Assembly (NCBI GenBank): GCA_016703545.1
Contig: JADJBX010000002.1
Location: 186,001 to 250,000, forward strand
DNA from: Candidatus Amarobacillus elongatus
Lineage (GTDB): Bacteria; Chloroflexota; Dehalococcoidia; Tepidiformales; Tepidiformaceae
Reading direction: 5' to 3'
DNA length: 64,000 nucleotides
The translations under genes were made by a program, and so were the position numbers. Positions 1-7,461 of the stretch are shown piece after piece (position 1 is the first letter of the stretch; each line of letters opens with the position of its first letter). The notes beneath the pieces are model-generated. The model worked only from the letters and a program-made list of their open reading frames with translations. It had not been told where the DNA came from and made no database searches.

Positions 1-716
1 GCACTTCCGCCAGCGTCTCCTCCTCGCCCTGGATGGCGAAATGGGCCACACCCGAACGGGAGGCGAGGGCATGGGCGCCGCCGAGCTCCTCGTGCGTCAC
101 TTCCTCGCCCGTCACGGCCCGGATCACGTCCGGGCCCGTGATGTACATCTGGCCCGAGCCTTCGGTCGCGAAGATGAAGTCCGTGAGCGCCGGGCTGTAG
201 GCGCCGCCGCCGGCGGAGGGGCCCATGATCACCGTCAGCTGCGGGATGACGCCGCTCGCGAGCACGTTCAGGCAGAAGATGTCGCCATAGCCGCGCAGCG
301 CCTCGGAGCCGTCCTGGATGCGCGCGCCGCCCGAGTCCTGGATGCCGATCACGGGCGCGCCCGTCGACATCGCCAGGTTCATGACCTTGGAGATCTTCTC
401 GCCCACGGCCTCGCTCAGCGAACCGCCGAGCAGCGTGAAATCGAACGAGTACACGTACGCGGGGCGGCCGTCGACCTTGCCCCAGCCCGTAACCACAGCC
501 TCCGTCGGCGAATCCACGCCGGGGCCGCGCGGCTTCACGAGCATGTCGATCTCTTCGAAGCTGCCCGGGTCCAGGAGGACGTCAATGCGTTCGCGGGCGG
601 CGGGCTTGACGCGCGCATGCTGCGCGTCGATGCGCTTCTGTCCGCCGCCGGCAAGCGCCGCGGCTCTTGGCGTTGAGCTGAGCGAGCTTCTGCTCCGAAG
701 TCATCTGTTCCGGCAT
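1..716 (-). CDS. acyl-CoA carboxylase carboxyltransferase subunit, 5' part, frameshifted near the start
   Basis: Carboxyltransferase (propionyl/acetyl-CoA carboxylase beta type) that moves CO2 from carboxybiotin to an acyl-CoA. The gene runs off the left edge, so only about 235 N-terminal residues are present. Read on the minus strand they include GPSAGGGAYSPAL, TGPDVIRAVTGEEV and HEELGGAHA, all typical of the crotonase-fold N domain. The ATG at 716 follows GAGAGG at 8 nt and begins MPEQMTSEQKLAQLNAKSR, but that frame stops soon after; the conserved reading resumes one frame away at LAGGGQKRID near 660. Removing one G from the GCGGCG stretch at 655-665 restores a normal protein. Propionyl versus acetyl specificity cannot be decided here. 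Confidence 0.85.
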
Positions 717-869
717 TCGCTGGGCCTCTCAAAAGGGGGTGTCCCGCGCTCCGCTCTCCTCGTCGGGCGGGTTGCCGCCGGCTCGTCGCGCCGGCCACGG
801 GACGGTCCCACGTCCGGCCCGGATCCTAGCATCGGGCACTCGTTGGCGCATCCGCCGCCCCTCCTCTGG

Positions 870-881
870 TATCCTGCGACG
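870..881 (+). promoter_or_regulatory. -10 element TATCCT placed for leaderless start
   Basis: TATCCT at 870-875 ends 6 nt before the GTG at 882. With a usual -10 to +1 distance, transcription would start on the start codon itself. No Shine-Dalgarno sequence is visible, which supports this start for the downstream gene. Confidence 0.45.
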
Positions 882-1463
882 GTGACCGAAGAACGCAGGC
901 GCGTCCCCGTCCCCGACTTCAGCAAGAGCCGCGGCGAACGGCCGGCGTCCCCGCAGGGCAACGGCGGCCAGCCGACGCCGGCCGCTCCCGTCGAATGCAA
1001 CTGCCCCCGCCTCGACCCGGCGGATTGGGACGGCATCGAGAGCGACTGGTCGGATATCGCCTTCCTCAAGACCTCCGTCAGCGCCCTCATGGGGGTGCCC
1101 ATCGGGTACGGCACCGCGCGCCACGGCCTCGAAGCGCGCGCGAAGAAGGCCGGCGCCACCATCCCGAACGATGCGATGGTGCTCCTTGGCGGCGGCCGCA
1201 TGAGCCGCAAGCTGCTCCTCGAAATCGAGGACGTGCCCGACAGCCTCAAGGTCACTCGGCCCGGTGGCGTCGCCTTCACACGGCTGCTCGAAGTGCCCTG
1301 GGGCAAGATGAAGGAAGCCGTTCAGAACACGACCACCGAAGCGAAGGCGAAGTACGGCCGCAAACCCGATGGCCTCTGGGTCTGGTACCTCACCTGCCGC
1401 GAATGCTCCGCCGCGCGCAGATTCGAGACCCTCATCGTGGCCCACTACAAGGCCCGCGCGTGA
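882..1463 (+). CDS. conserved-type protein of unknown function, 193 aa
   Basis: I do not recognise the family. The frame is open far upstream, but that part lies antisense to the carboxyltransferase. The GTG at 882 is preferred because TATCCT lies exactly 6 nt upstream. The N-terminal 40 residues are polar and Pro-rich, then comes a compact region starting CNCPRLDPADWDGIESDWSD with motifs MGVPIGYG and GGGRMSRK, and a late CREC pair. Two Cys pairs (CNC, CREC) could bind a metal or be redox-active; that is inference. The stop overlaps the start of the next gene (GTGA), so the two are probably co-translated. Confidence 0.6.
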   Translation: MTEERRRVPVPDFSKSRGERPASPQGNGGQPTPAAPVECNCPRLDPADWDGIESDWSDIAFLKTSVSALMGVPIGYGTARHGLEARAKKAGATIPNDAMVLLGGGRMSRKLLLEIEDVPDSLKVTRPGGVAFTRLLEVPWGKMKEAVQNTTTEAKAKYGRKPDGLWVWYLTCRECSAARRFETLIVAHYKARA

Positions 1464-1954
1464 GCAACGGCGACCAGCTTGAGGTGTTCCTCCGGCTGCT
1501 CATCGCCCTCGGGCTCGGCGCTGCTGTTGGTCTCGAACGCGAATTCCGCGGCCACGAAGCGGGCCTCCGTACCAGCGCGCTCGTCTGCCTGGGCGCCGCG
1601 ATGTTCGGCGAGGCGAGCGACATCTTCGGCGATTCGCGCATCGCGGCCGGCGTGGTGCAGGGCATCGGCTTCCTCGGCGCGGGACTCATCTTCCAGAAGG
1701 GCGACGGCGTGGCGGGCGTGACCACGGCGGCGACGATCTGGGTTCTCGCCGCGCTGGGTCTGCTCGTCGCCGTCCACCTGACGCTCGTGGCGGTGCTTCT
1801 TGCCGCCCTCCTGATCGTTCTGCTCGAACTCGCGCCGATTTCGAACTTCATCTTCAGCCACAGCCACACGCACGTTGGCGATCCGGATGTCCGCCGGCGC
1901 GAGCCCGAGACGGAGGACAAGCGGGATCGGCTCGATAGCAGCCCGGAGCGGTGA
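1460..1954 (+). CDS. MgtC/SapB family membrane protein
   Basis: 164-residue inner-membrane protein of the MgtC family, which in pathogens is tied to Mg2+ stress and F-ATPase modulation; its role here is unknown. Family signatures visible are GLGAAVGLEREFRGHEAGLRT near the N terminus, LVCLGAAMF, GIGFLGAGLIF and GVTTAATIWVLAALG, spread over about four membrane segments. The tail after about residue 125 is His- and charge-rich (SHSHTHVGD) and may be cytosolic. The GTG start overlaps the upstream stop. Confidence 0.85.
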   Translation: MSNGDQLEVFLRLLIALGLGAAVGLEREFRGHEAGLRTSALVCLGAAMFGEASDIFGDSRIAAGVVQGIGFLGAGLIFQKGDGVAGVTTAATIWVLAALGLLVAVHLTLVAVLLAALLIVLLELAPISNFIFSHSHTHVGDPDVRRREPETEDKRDRLDSSPER

Positions 1955-1959
1955 CCGGT

Positions 1960-1988
1960 GTGACTCCGATCCCGTCATCGGGTAGGAT
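1960..1988 (+). promoter_or_regulatory. promoter before the leuS leader
   Basis: GTGACT at 1960-1965 and TAGGAT at 1983-1988 are separated by 17 nt, an ordinary sigma-70-type spacing. The -10 ends 6 nt before a GTG at 1995, so the transcript would begin on the leader reading frame. Confidence 0.45.
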
Positions 1989-1994
1989 CGCGAT

Positions 1995-2087
1995 GTGAAT
2001 GCGAAGCTACTGCGAGCCCCGCTGACCATGGCGCCGCCCGAGCGCGGCCGTTCGCGGCTCGCCCTTCTCCGGCCCCGCGGCGCATAG
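1995..2087 (+). CDS. putative Leu-rich leader peptide upstream of leuS, 30 aa
   Basis: Short frame from GTG 1995 to TAG 2085-2087, with six leucine codons in 30 (CTA, CTG, CTG, CTC, CTT, CTC). Three of them fall at 2058-2069, immediately before the hairpin whose loop holds the stop codon. Placement between a promoter and leuS suggests a sensor of leucyl-tRNA charging. No conservation data are available, and six Leu codons could arise by chance in GC-rich DNA, so this is a hypothesis. Confidence 0.3.
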   Translation: MNAKLLRAPLTMAPPERGRSRLALLRPRGA

Positions 2088-2097
2088 CCGGCGGGGC
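2072..2097 (+). promoter_or_regulatory. GC-rich hairpin over the stop codon of the leuS leader frame
   Basis: GCCCCGC (2072-2078) pairs with GCGGGGC (2091-2097) and GGC (2079-2081) with GCC (2087-2089), leaving a 5-nt loop and one bulged G at 2090. No T-run follows, so it is not a standard intrinsic terminator; it could act on translation or on a Rho-dependent event. Confidence 0.4.
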
Positions 2098-2146
2098 GCT
2101 CCAGCATTTCCCCCAGCCCACGCACACTCCCTTGAGGTGAACGACC

Positions 2147-4588
2147 GTGGCCGATCGCTACGATCCGCACGCTACCGAAGCTCGCTGGCAGGCTCGCTGG
2201 GAGGCCGACCGCCTCTACCACGCCGCCGATGACGACCCGCGTCCCCGCTGGTACGCGCTCACCATGTTCCCCTCCTCCGGCGACCTGCATACCGGCCACT
2301 GGTACGCGATGGTGCCCAGCGACGTCGCCGCCCGCTACCGCCGAATGCGCGGCCACAACGTGCTCTTTCCCATGGGCTTCGACGCCTTCGGTCTCCCCGC
2401 CGAAAACGCCGCCATCAAGCGCGGCGTCGACCCGCGGGAATGGACCTACGCGAACATCGAGCGGATGCGGGGCCAGCTGCGTCTCATGGGCGCCAGCTTC
2501 GACTGGGATCGCGAAGTCGTGACCAGCGACCCCGAGTACTACAAATGGACGCAGTGGTGGTTCCTCCAGCTGTATCGCAAGGGCCTGGCCTACCGCGCCG
2601 AGGCCGCGGCGAACTGGTGCCCCGGCTGCCACACCGTCCTCGCCAACGAGCAGGTTGTCGATGGCCGCTGCGAACGCTCCGACGACATCGTCGAGCGCCG
2701 CTTCCTGACGCAGTGGTTCTTCAAGATCACGGCGTACGCCGAAGAGCTCCTGCGGTTTGAAGGCATCGAGTGGCCCGAGCGGATCCGCGCCATGCAAACG
2801 AACTGGATCGGCCGCTCCGAGGGCGCGTTCCTCGAATTCGCCGTTGACGTGCCCGGCGTCGATGACCGGCTGAAGGTGTTCACGACCCGCCCCGACACGG
2901 TCTACGGCGCCACGTTCATGGTCGTCGCGCCCGAACACCCGCTGGTGGCGCGCATCACCACCGATGCCCAGCGTCCCGCCGTCGATGCCTACATCGCCCA
3001 GACCAGCCGCCAGACCGAGATCGAGCGGCTTTCGACCGACAAGGAGAAGACGGGCGTCTTCACCGGCGCCTACGCCATCAACCCGTTCAACGGCGCCCGC
3101 GTGCCGATCTGGATCGCCGACTACGTGCTCGTGACCTACGGCACCGGCGCGATCATGGCCGTGCCCGCGCACGACCAACGCGACTTCGATTTCGCGCGCG
3201 CCTATGGTCTCGAAATCATCCCCGTGTTCGACCATGACGACGTCGATGTCACGCAGCCGCTGACTGCGGCGTTCTCGCACGGCCGCCGGATGGTGAACTC
3301 CGGTCCCTTCGATGGCACCCCCGCGAGCGAGGCGTTCGCCCGTGTCGTCGCCTTCGCCGAGGAGCAGGGCGTCGGCTCCGCCACCGTGAACTACCGCCTG
3401 CGCGACTGGCTCATCTCGCGGCAGCGGTACTGGGGCGCGCCCATCCCGATGATTCACTGCGACGCCTGCGGCATCGTCCCCGTGCCCGAATCCGAGCTGC
3501 CCGTGCTCCTCCCGGACACCGTCACGTTCGATGCCTCGGGTAAGTCGCCGCTGACGCGCATCCCCGAGTGGATCGACGTGGCCTGCCCGCAATGCGCCGG
3601 CCCCGCGCGCCGCGAAAGCGACACCATGGACACGTTCATGTGCTCCAGCTGGTACCAGATGCGCTACGCCGACCCCCACAACCCGGAGCGTCCCGTTTCG
3701 CGGGAAGCGGCCGCGAAGTGGCTCCCCGTGGACCAGTACACGGGCGGCGCCGAGCACGCCGTCATGCATCTCCTCTACACCCGCTTCTTCTGGAAGGCGG
3801 CACGCGACATGGGCGTCGTCGAGGGCGATGAGCCGATGCTCCGGCTGTTCAACCAGGGCGTCATCCTCGGCCCCGATGGGAACCGCATGTCCAAGAGCCG
3901 CGGCAACGTCGTCGCGCCCGATGACCAGGTCTCGCAGTGGGGCTCCGATGCCTTCCGCTGCCAGCTCATGTTCGTCGGCCCGTGGGACCAGGGCGGCCCC
4001 TACAACCCTACCGGGATGGCGGGCATCGTTCGCTGGCTCAACCGGCTCTGGTCCCTCGGGACGGAGGAGCCCCGGTACGTCGACGACCTTCACTCCGAGG
4101 GCACCCGTGCCCTCCGCCGCGCCACCCACAAGACCATCCGCGATGTCACGGAGGCGATGGAGGCGTTCAGCTTTAACACGCTGATTTCGCGCCTGATGGA
4201 GCACGCCACGGCGATGCAGCGCGTCCGCGACGCCGGCCCGGTCGACGGCCAGGCGTGGGATGAAGCGCTGCGCGCGGCGATTCTCCTGACCGCGCCGCTC
4301 GCGCCGCACATCGCCGAGGAGCTCTGGGATCGCATTGGCGGCGGCTACAGCGTGCACACCGCCGAGTGGCCCGCGTTCGACCCCGAGCTCGCTCGCGACG
4401 ACGAGGTGGAAGTCGCGCTGCAGGTGAACGGCAAGGTGCGGGACCGGCTCGTCCTGCCCGCCGAATGCGGCGAGGCCGATGCCCGCACGGCGGCGCTCGC
4501 GTCGCCGAAGGTCATCGCGCTGCTCGATGGCAAGGAGCCGCGACGGGTGATCTACGTGCCCGGCCGGCTGCTGAACATCGTCCTCTAA
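2147..4588 (+). CDS. leuS: leucyl-tRNA synthetase
   Basis: Class I synthetase charging tRNA-Leu. The GTG start has GAGGTGA at 2134-2140, 6 nt away. The 813-residue protein has the HIGH motif as HTGH (48-51), the KMSKS motif as RMSKS (about 580-584), an inserted editing domain (TTRPDTVYGATF, GTGAIMAVPAHD), two Cys pairs (CPGCH near 160 and CDACG near 440), and the C-terminal VNGKVRD segment. Length and order match bacterial LeuRS. It stands alone, with a separate promoter and a 150-nt leader that may regulate it. Confidence 0.97.
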   Translation: MADRYDPHATEARWQARWEADRLYHAADDDPRPRWYALTMFPSSGDLHTGHWYAMVPSDVAARYRRMRGHNVLFPMGFDAFGLPAENAAIKRGVDPREWTYANIERMRGQLRLMGASFDWDREVVTSDPEYYKWTQWWFLQLYRKGLAYRAEAAANWCPGCHTVLANEQVVDGRCERSDDIVERRFLTQWFFKITAYAEELLRFEGIEWPERIRAMQTNWIGRSEGAFLEFAVDVPGVDDRLKVFTTRPDTVYGATFMVVAPEHPLVARITTDAQRPAVDAYIAQTSRQTEIERLSTDKEKTGVFTGAYAINPFNGARVPIWIADYVLVTYGTGAIMAVPAHDQRDFDFARAYGLEIIPVFDHDDVDVTQPLTAAFSHGRRMVNSGPFDGTPASEAFARVVAFAEEQGVGSATVNYRLRDWLISRQRYWGAPIPMIHCDACGIVPVPESELPVLLPDTVTFDASGKSPLTRIPEWIDVACPQCAGPARRESDTMDTFMCSSWYQMRYADPHNPERPVSREAAAKWLPVDQYTGGAEHAVMHLLYTRFFWKAARDMGVVEGDEPMLRLFNQGVILGPDGNRMSKSRGNVVAPDDQVSQWGSDAFRCQLMFVGPWDQGGPYNPTGMAGIVRWLNRLWSLGTEEPRYVDDLHSEGTRALRRATHKTIRDVTEAMEAFSFNTLISRLMEHATAMQRVRDAGPVDGQAWDEALRAAILLTAPLAPHIAEELWDRIGGGYSVHTAEWPAFDPELARDDEVEVALQVNGKVRDRLVLPAECGEADARTAALASPKVIALLDGKEPRRVIYVPGRLLNIVL

Positions 4589-4755
4589 CAGGCCGCGGCA
4601 GGCGTCCGCCGGACCCCGCCGCGGTGCCGCATATCCGTATCGCGAACCCCACCAACCCTTTACGGTGGTGTGGACACCCCGCGCGACGCGCGCGTAACGT
4701 GCGAGCGGGTGACAGACCCTGCATACTTGCCTCGCGGGGGGCACTGGAGGAAACC

Positions 4756-5424
4756 ATGCAGATCAACAGGAAGGGCGGCCGCGACGATGGCGGGTACGCC
4801 GACCTCCCGCCGGCCTTCGGCGAGGAACAGGCGAACCGCTTCGAGGGCGAAGCCGTCGTCCGCCGTGGCCGCGACGAGGAAGGTGAGAACACCGCCGTCC
4901 GCCGCAACGAAAGCATCATCGACGCCGGCTCGTCCTTCGACGGGCGCTATGAGGCGGGCGAAGACCTGCGCATCCTCGGCAGCGTGAGCGGCGAAATCAT
5001 CTGCCGTGGCGTCCTCACCATCGAGAAGGATGCGAAAGCGAAGGCCCGCATCGAAGCTCGCGAAGCCGTGGTCCGCGGCACCTGCGATGGCGACATCGTG
5101 TGCTCCGGCCGCCTGGTGCTGGCCGGGTCCGCCGTCGTGAACGGCACGATCAAGGCCGCGACGTTCGTGGTCGAGGAAGGTGCCACCATCACGGGTACCG
5201 TCCAGACGACGCCCGCGGGCGCCACCACGGAAGCCCCCGCTGCTCCCGCGGCTGCCGCTCCCATCCCGCTCAAGGGCGAGAAGGCGGCCGCGGAAGAGAC
5301 CGCCGAGACGCCTGCCAGCGGTGGCCGCGGCGCCAACACCCGCTGGACATCGCGCAACCGGGAGGCACCGAACTTCGCACTCGTTTCGAGCGAAGAACGT
5401 GCAGCGACGCTCGACCGGAACTAA
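4756..5424 (+). CDS. bactofilin (polymer-forming cytoskeletal protein)
   Basis: 222 residues. The start ATG 4756 follows TGGAGGA at 4745-4751. Residues 1-50 are charged and probably disordered. The bactofilin core follows, with repeated six-residue beta-helix turns: AGSSFDGRYEAGEDLRILGS, VSGEIICRG, AKARIEAREAVVRGTCDGDI and VNGTIKAATFVVEEGATITG. The C-terminal 70 residues are Ala/Pro-rich. Bactofilins self-assemble into filaments at the membrane and guide cell shape or envelope enzymes. It is followed by a strong terminator and has no operon partner. Confidence 0.88.
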   Translation: MQINRKGGRDDGGYADLPPAFGEEQANRFEGEAVVRRGRDEEGENTAVRRNESIIDAGSSFDGRYEAGEDLRILGSVSGEIICRGVLTIEKDAKAKARIEAREAVVRGTCDGDIVCSGRLVLAGSAVVNGTIKAATFVVEEGATITGTVQTTPAGATTEAPAAPAAAAPIPLKGEKAAAEETAETPASGGRGANTRWTSRNREAPNFALVSSEERAATLDRN

Positions 5425-5449
5425 CGAATTCCGTCGTTCGATTGACGAA

Positions 5450-5487
5450 AACGGGGCGGCTCCGAAAGGAGCCGCCCCGTTCTGTTT
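5450..5487. terminator. bidirectional intrinsic terminator
   Basis: A 14-bp stem AACGGGGCGGCTCC / GGAGCCGCCCCGTT closes a GAAA loop, with CTGTTT on the plus side and GTTTTCG on the minus side. It separates the bactofilin from the convergent small gene. Confidence 0.9.
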
Positions 5488-5502
5488 CGCGCGGTGCTTT
5501 GG

Positions 5503-5766
5503 TCAGGAAATCGTAAAGTAGACCGATCCGTCCTTGCCTACCCAGGTCGTCGCATTCTTGTTGAGACGGCGGGCAGCGCGGCTAATGCGCAACGAGAGAC
5601 CGCGCGCGGTCTCACCGTCGTCCGGCATCAACTCCCCGACCTTGTCCTTGCTGGTCGCGAGCTGTTCGACATATGCGTCGAATTCACGCATTCGTGCGGC
5701 GAGCCGCCCCGACTGCTTCGCCGGACGCGGCGCCTTTTCCTTATCGACCAGACGGAAACGAGCCAT
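5503..5766 (-). CDS. small basic protein of unknown function, 87 aa
   Basis: Not recognised. The frame is bounded by the terminator at 5450-5487 and has GAGAAAGG about 10 nt before its ATG. The protein is rich in Arg/Lys, with a helical middle (FDAYVEQLATSKDKVGELMP) and the C-terminal stretch ARGLSLRISRAARRLNKN followed by WVGKDGSVYFTIS. A beta-strand ending and a basic helix would fit a nucleic-acid-binding mini-protein, but that is a guess. Confidence 0.6.
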   Translation of the reverse strand: MARFRLVDKEKAPRPAKQSGRLAARMREFDAYVEQLATSKDKVGELMPDDGETARGLSLRISRAARRLNKNATTWVGKDGSVYFTIS

Positions 5767-5888
5767 GAAGTGTGCCTTTCTCGTGCAGCATTCGCCCGGT
5801 CATTACGCCACCGGGCGGCGTACTGCTCATCGTAGACCTTGCTTCGAGAGAATGCACGAGGATTGAGCCACCCGGCGCGAAATTACGC

Positions 5889-6401
5889 CTACCGGCGATC
5901 CTGCAAGGACAGGATGCTCATTCGGATTGATTCGAGGAATGCCTGCAACTGATTCTCCAGCCGCCGCAGGACTTCGAGCGCGTACTGGTCCGCATCGTCC
6001 AACTGTTTGCTTGCCGCTTCCGCTGCTTCGCTCAGGTGCGCGGCCACAGTGGAATCCGCTTCCGCCAGCATCTGCCGCGCGCGCGTTTCCGCATCCATGA
6101 TCAGCGCCTGGCTCCGTTCGTGCGCCGCGCGAACCACGGAGTTCTCCTCGATCAGGCGGGCGCGCTCTTCCTCTGCCCGCTCCACGATGCCCCGCGCCGA
6201 ACGGGACGCATCGGCGAGCACCTGTTCCTGCGTATCGAGAATCTGCGTCGCCTCGCGGACATCGGCGGGCACCGCCAGGCGCATCTGATCGACGATGTCG
6301 AGCATGCGCTTGCGGTCCAACACGAGGTTGCCGCCCACGGGGAGCCGCCTCGCCTGCACGATGAGCTCTTCGAGGCTATTAATGAGTTCGAGGATTTCCA
6401 C
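5889..6401 (-). CDS. coiled-coil protein, DivIVA/ATP-synthase-b-like
   Basis: 170 residues, nearly all helical and Ala/Glu/Arg/Gln-rich with heptad patterning over residues 50-165 (QEQVLADASRSARGIVERAE, ARQMLAEADSTVAAHLSEAA). The GTG at 6401 starts VEILELINSLEELI, 11 nt after the coaD stop. Proteins of this shape often sit next to coaD/rsmD in Chloroflexota and Firmicutes and are annotated as DivIVA-like or ATPase subunit-like. No catalytic motif is visible. A structural or division role is inference from composition only. Confidence 0.7.
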   Translation of the reverse strand: MEILELINSLEELIVQARRLPVGGNLVLDRKRMLDIVDQMRLAVPADVREATQILDTQEQVLADASRSARGIVERAEEERARLIEENSVVRAAHERSQALIMDAETRARQMLAEADSTVAAHLSEAAEAASKQLDDADQYALEVLRRLENQLQAFLESIRMSILSLQDRR

Positions 6402-6412
6402 GGGGGGCGAGA

Positions 6413-6904
6413 TCAGGCCCGGTCGTCGAGGCCGAGCTTGTTGCGCAGGGCCGTGCGCACGTTCGCGGGCACCATGTCCGCGACGTCGTACCCGAGTTTC
6501 GAAACCTCGCGAATCCTGCTCGCACTCACGTACAGGAACTCCTGGTTCGTCATCAGGTAGATCGACTCCAGGTGGGGCGCCATTTTCCGGTTCATCAGCG
6601 CCATCGAGAACTCGGCCTCGAAGTCGCTCATGGCGCGGATTCCACGCACCAGCGCCACCGCCCCCTTGCGCCGGGCGAATTCGACCACCAGTTCGTCGAA
6701 CCCTTCCACTTCCACCTGGGGCAGGTGCCGCACCGCTTCGCGGATCAGTTCGATGCGCTCGTCCCACGTGAACATCGAGCCTTTTTCGCGGCCCTTCACC
6801 ACCGCCACGATGACGCGGTCGAACAGGTGCGTCATCCGGTTGATCAGGTCCAGGTGCCCGTTCGTGATCGGGTCGAAGCCGCCGGGGTAGACAGCGATCC
6901 TCAT
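6413..6904 (-). CDS. coaD: pantetheine-phosphate adenylyltransferase
   Basis: Fourth step of coenzyme A synthesis: ATP plus 4'-phosphopantetheine gives dephospho-CoA. The 163 residues match the family length. The nucleotidyltransferase motif TNGH is at 14-17 within YPGGFDPITNGH, followed by LVRGIRAMSDFEAEFSMALMN and the second ATP motif VSASRIREV. The start overlaps the rsmD stop (ATGA), indicating translational coupling. Confidence 0.97.
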   Translation of the reverse strand: MRIAVYPGGFDPITNGHLDLINRMTHLFDRVIVAVVKGREKGSMFTWDERIELIREAVRHLPQVEVEGFDELVVEFARRKGAVALVRGIRAMSDFEAEFSMALMNRKMAPHLESIYLMTNQEFLYVSASRIREVSKLGYDVADMVPANVRTALRNKLGLDDRA

Positions 6905-7461
6905 GCCGCCTCCTCACGACGGTAGAAGGCCACCGCCGTGTCGCCATAGACGCGCCGTTCGGCCATCGCAAGGCCGGCCGGGCGTTCCGGCGGATTGTAG
7001 CGGCTCCCATGCTCATAGACGATCCATCCATCTTCCGCCAATTTCGATGCGAGCATCGACAGCGTTTCGGGGGCGTCCTCGTCGTCGTACGGCGGGTCCA
7101 TCAGGATCAGGTCGAACGGCCCTTCCTGGCCCTCCAGGGCCTTCGGAAGCCGCCCCCGCATGACCGTCCCGGCGCTCGCCACCCCCGCGCGCGAAAGCGT
7201 TTCGAGAATCGCCTGGCAGCAGGCCTGCTGCGCCTCGATGAATGTTGCGTGGGCTGCCCCGCGGCTCAGCGCCTCGACCCCGAGCGCGCCGGTGCCGGCG
7301 TACAGGTCCAGCACGCGCGCCCCCGTGACGCGGTCACCGAGGATGTTGAAGATCGCCTCCCGCACGAGCCCGGAGGTGGGGCGCAGGCGCACTCCCCGGG
7401 GCTCCGCCACCGGGATGCCCCGCGCCGTGCCCCCGGCGATGCGCAGCCGTGTGCCCGCCAC
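6901..7461 (-). CDS. rsmD: 16S rRNA (guanine966-N2)-methyltransferase
   Basis: 186 residues. N-terminal RIAGGTARG and LRPTSGLVREAIFNIL, SAM-binding VLDLYAGTGALGVEALSRGA, and the catalytic DPPY tetrapeptide in LILMDPPYDDEDAP identify RsmD. The GTG start shares a base with the upstream TAG and the stop overlaps coaD, the common rsmD-coaD arrangement. Confidence 0.95.
   Translation of the reverse strand: MAGTRLRIAGGTARGIPVAEPRGVRLRPTSGLVREAIFNILGDRVTGARVLDLYAGTGALGVEALSRGAAHATFIEAQQACCQAILETLSRAGVASAGTVMRGRLPKALEGQEGPFDLILMDPPYDDEDAPETLSMLASKLAEDGWIVYEHGSRYNPPERPAGLAMAERRVYGDTAVAFYRREEAA

Noticed and set aside
1995..2100. T-box riboswitch before leuS
   Set aside because: TGGCGCC in the leader resembles the TGGNACC bulge, but the base that should match the tRNA-Leu discriminator is wrong and no specifier stem or terminator is seen.
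1445..4744. Long open frame antisense to leuS (over 1,000 codons)
   Set aside because: Frame is open because of high GC and the codon pattern of leuS; the translation is Arg/His/Gly-rich with no domain. The same applies to long frames antisense to the giant kinase (57401-61789), typA (15590-18334) and the 8.3-10.6 kb region.
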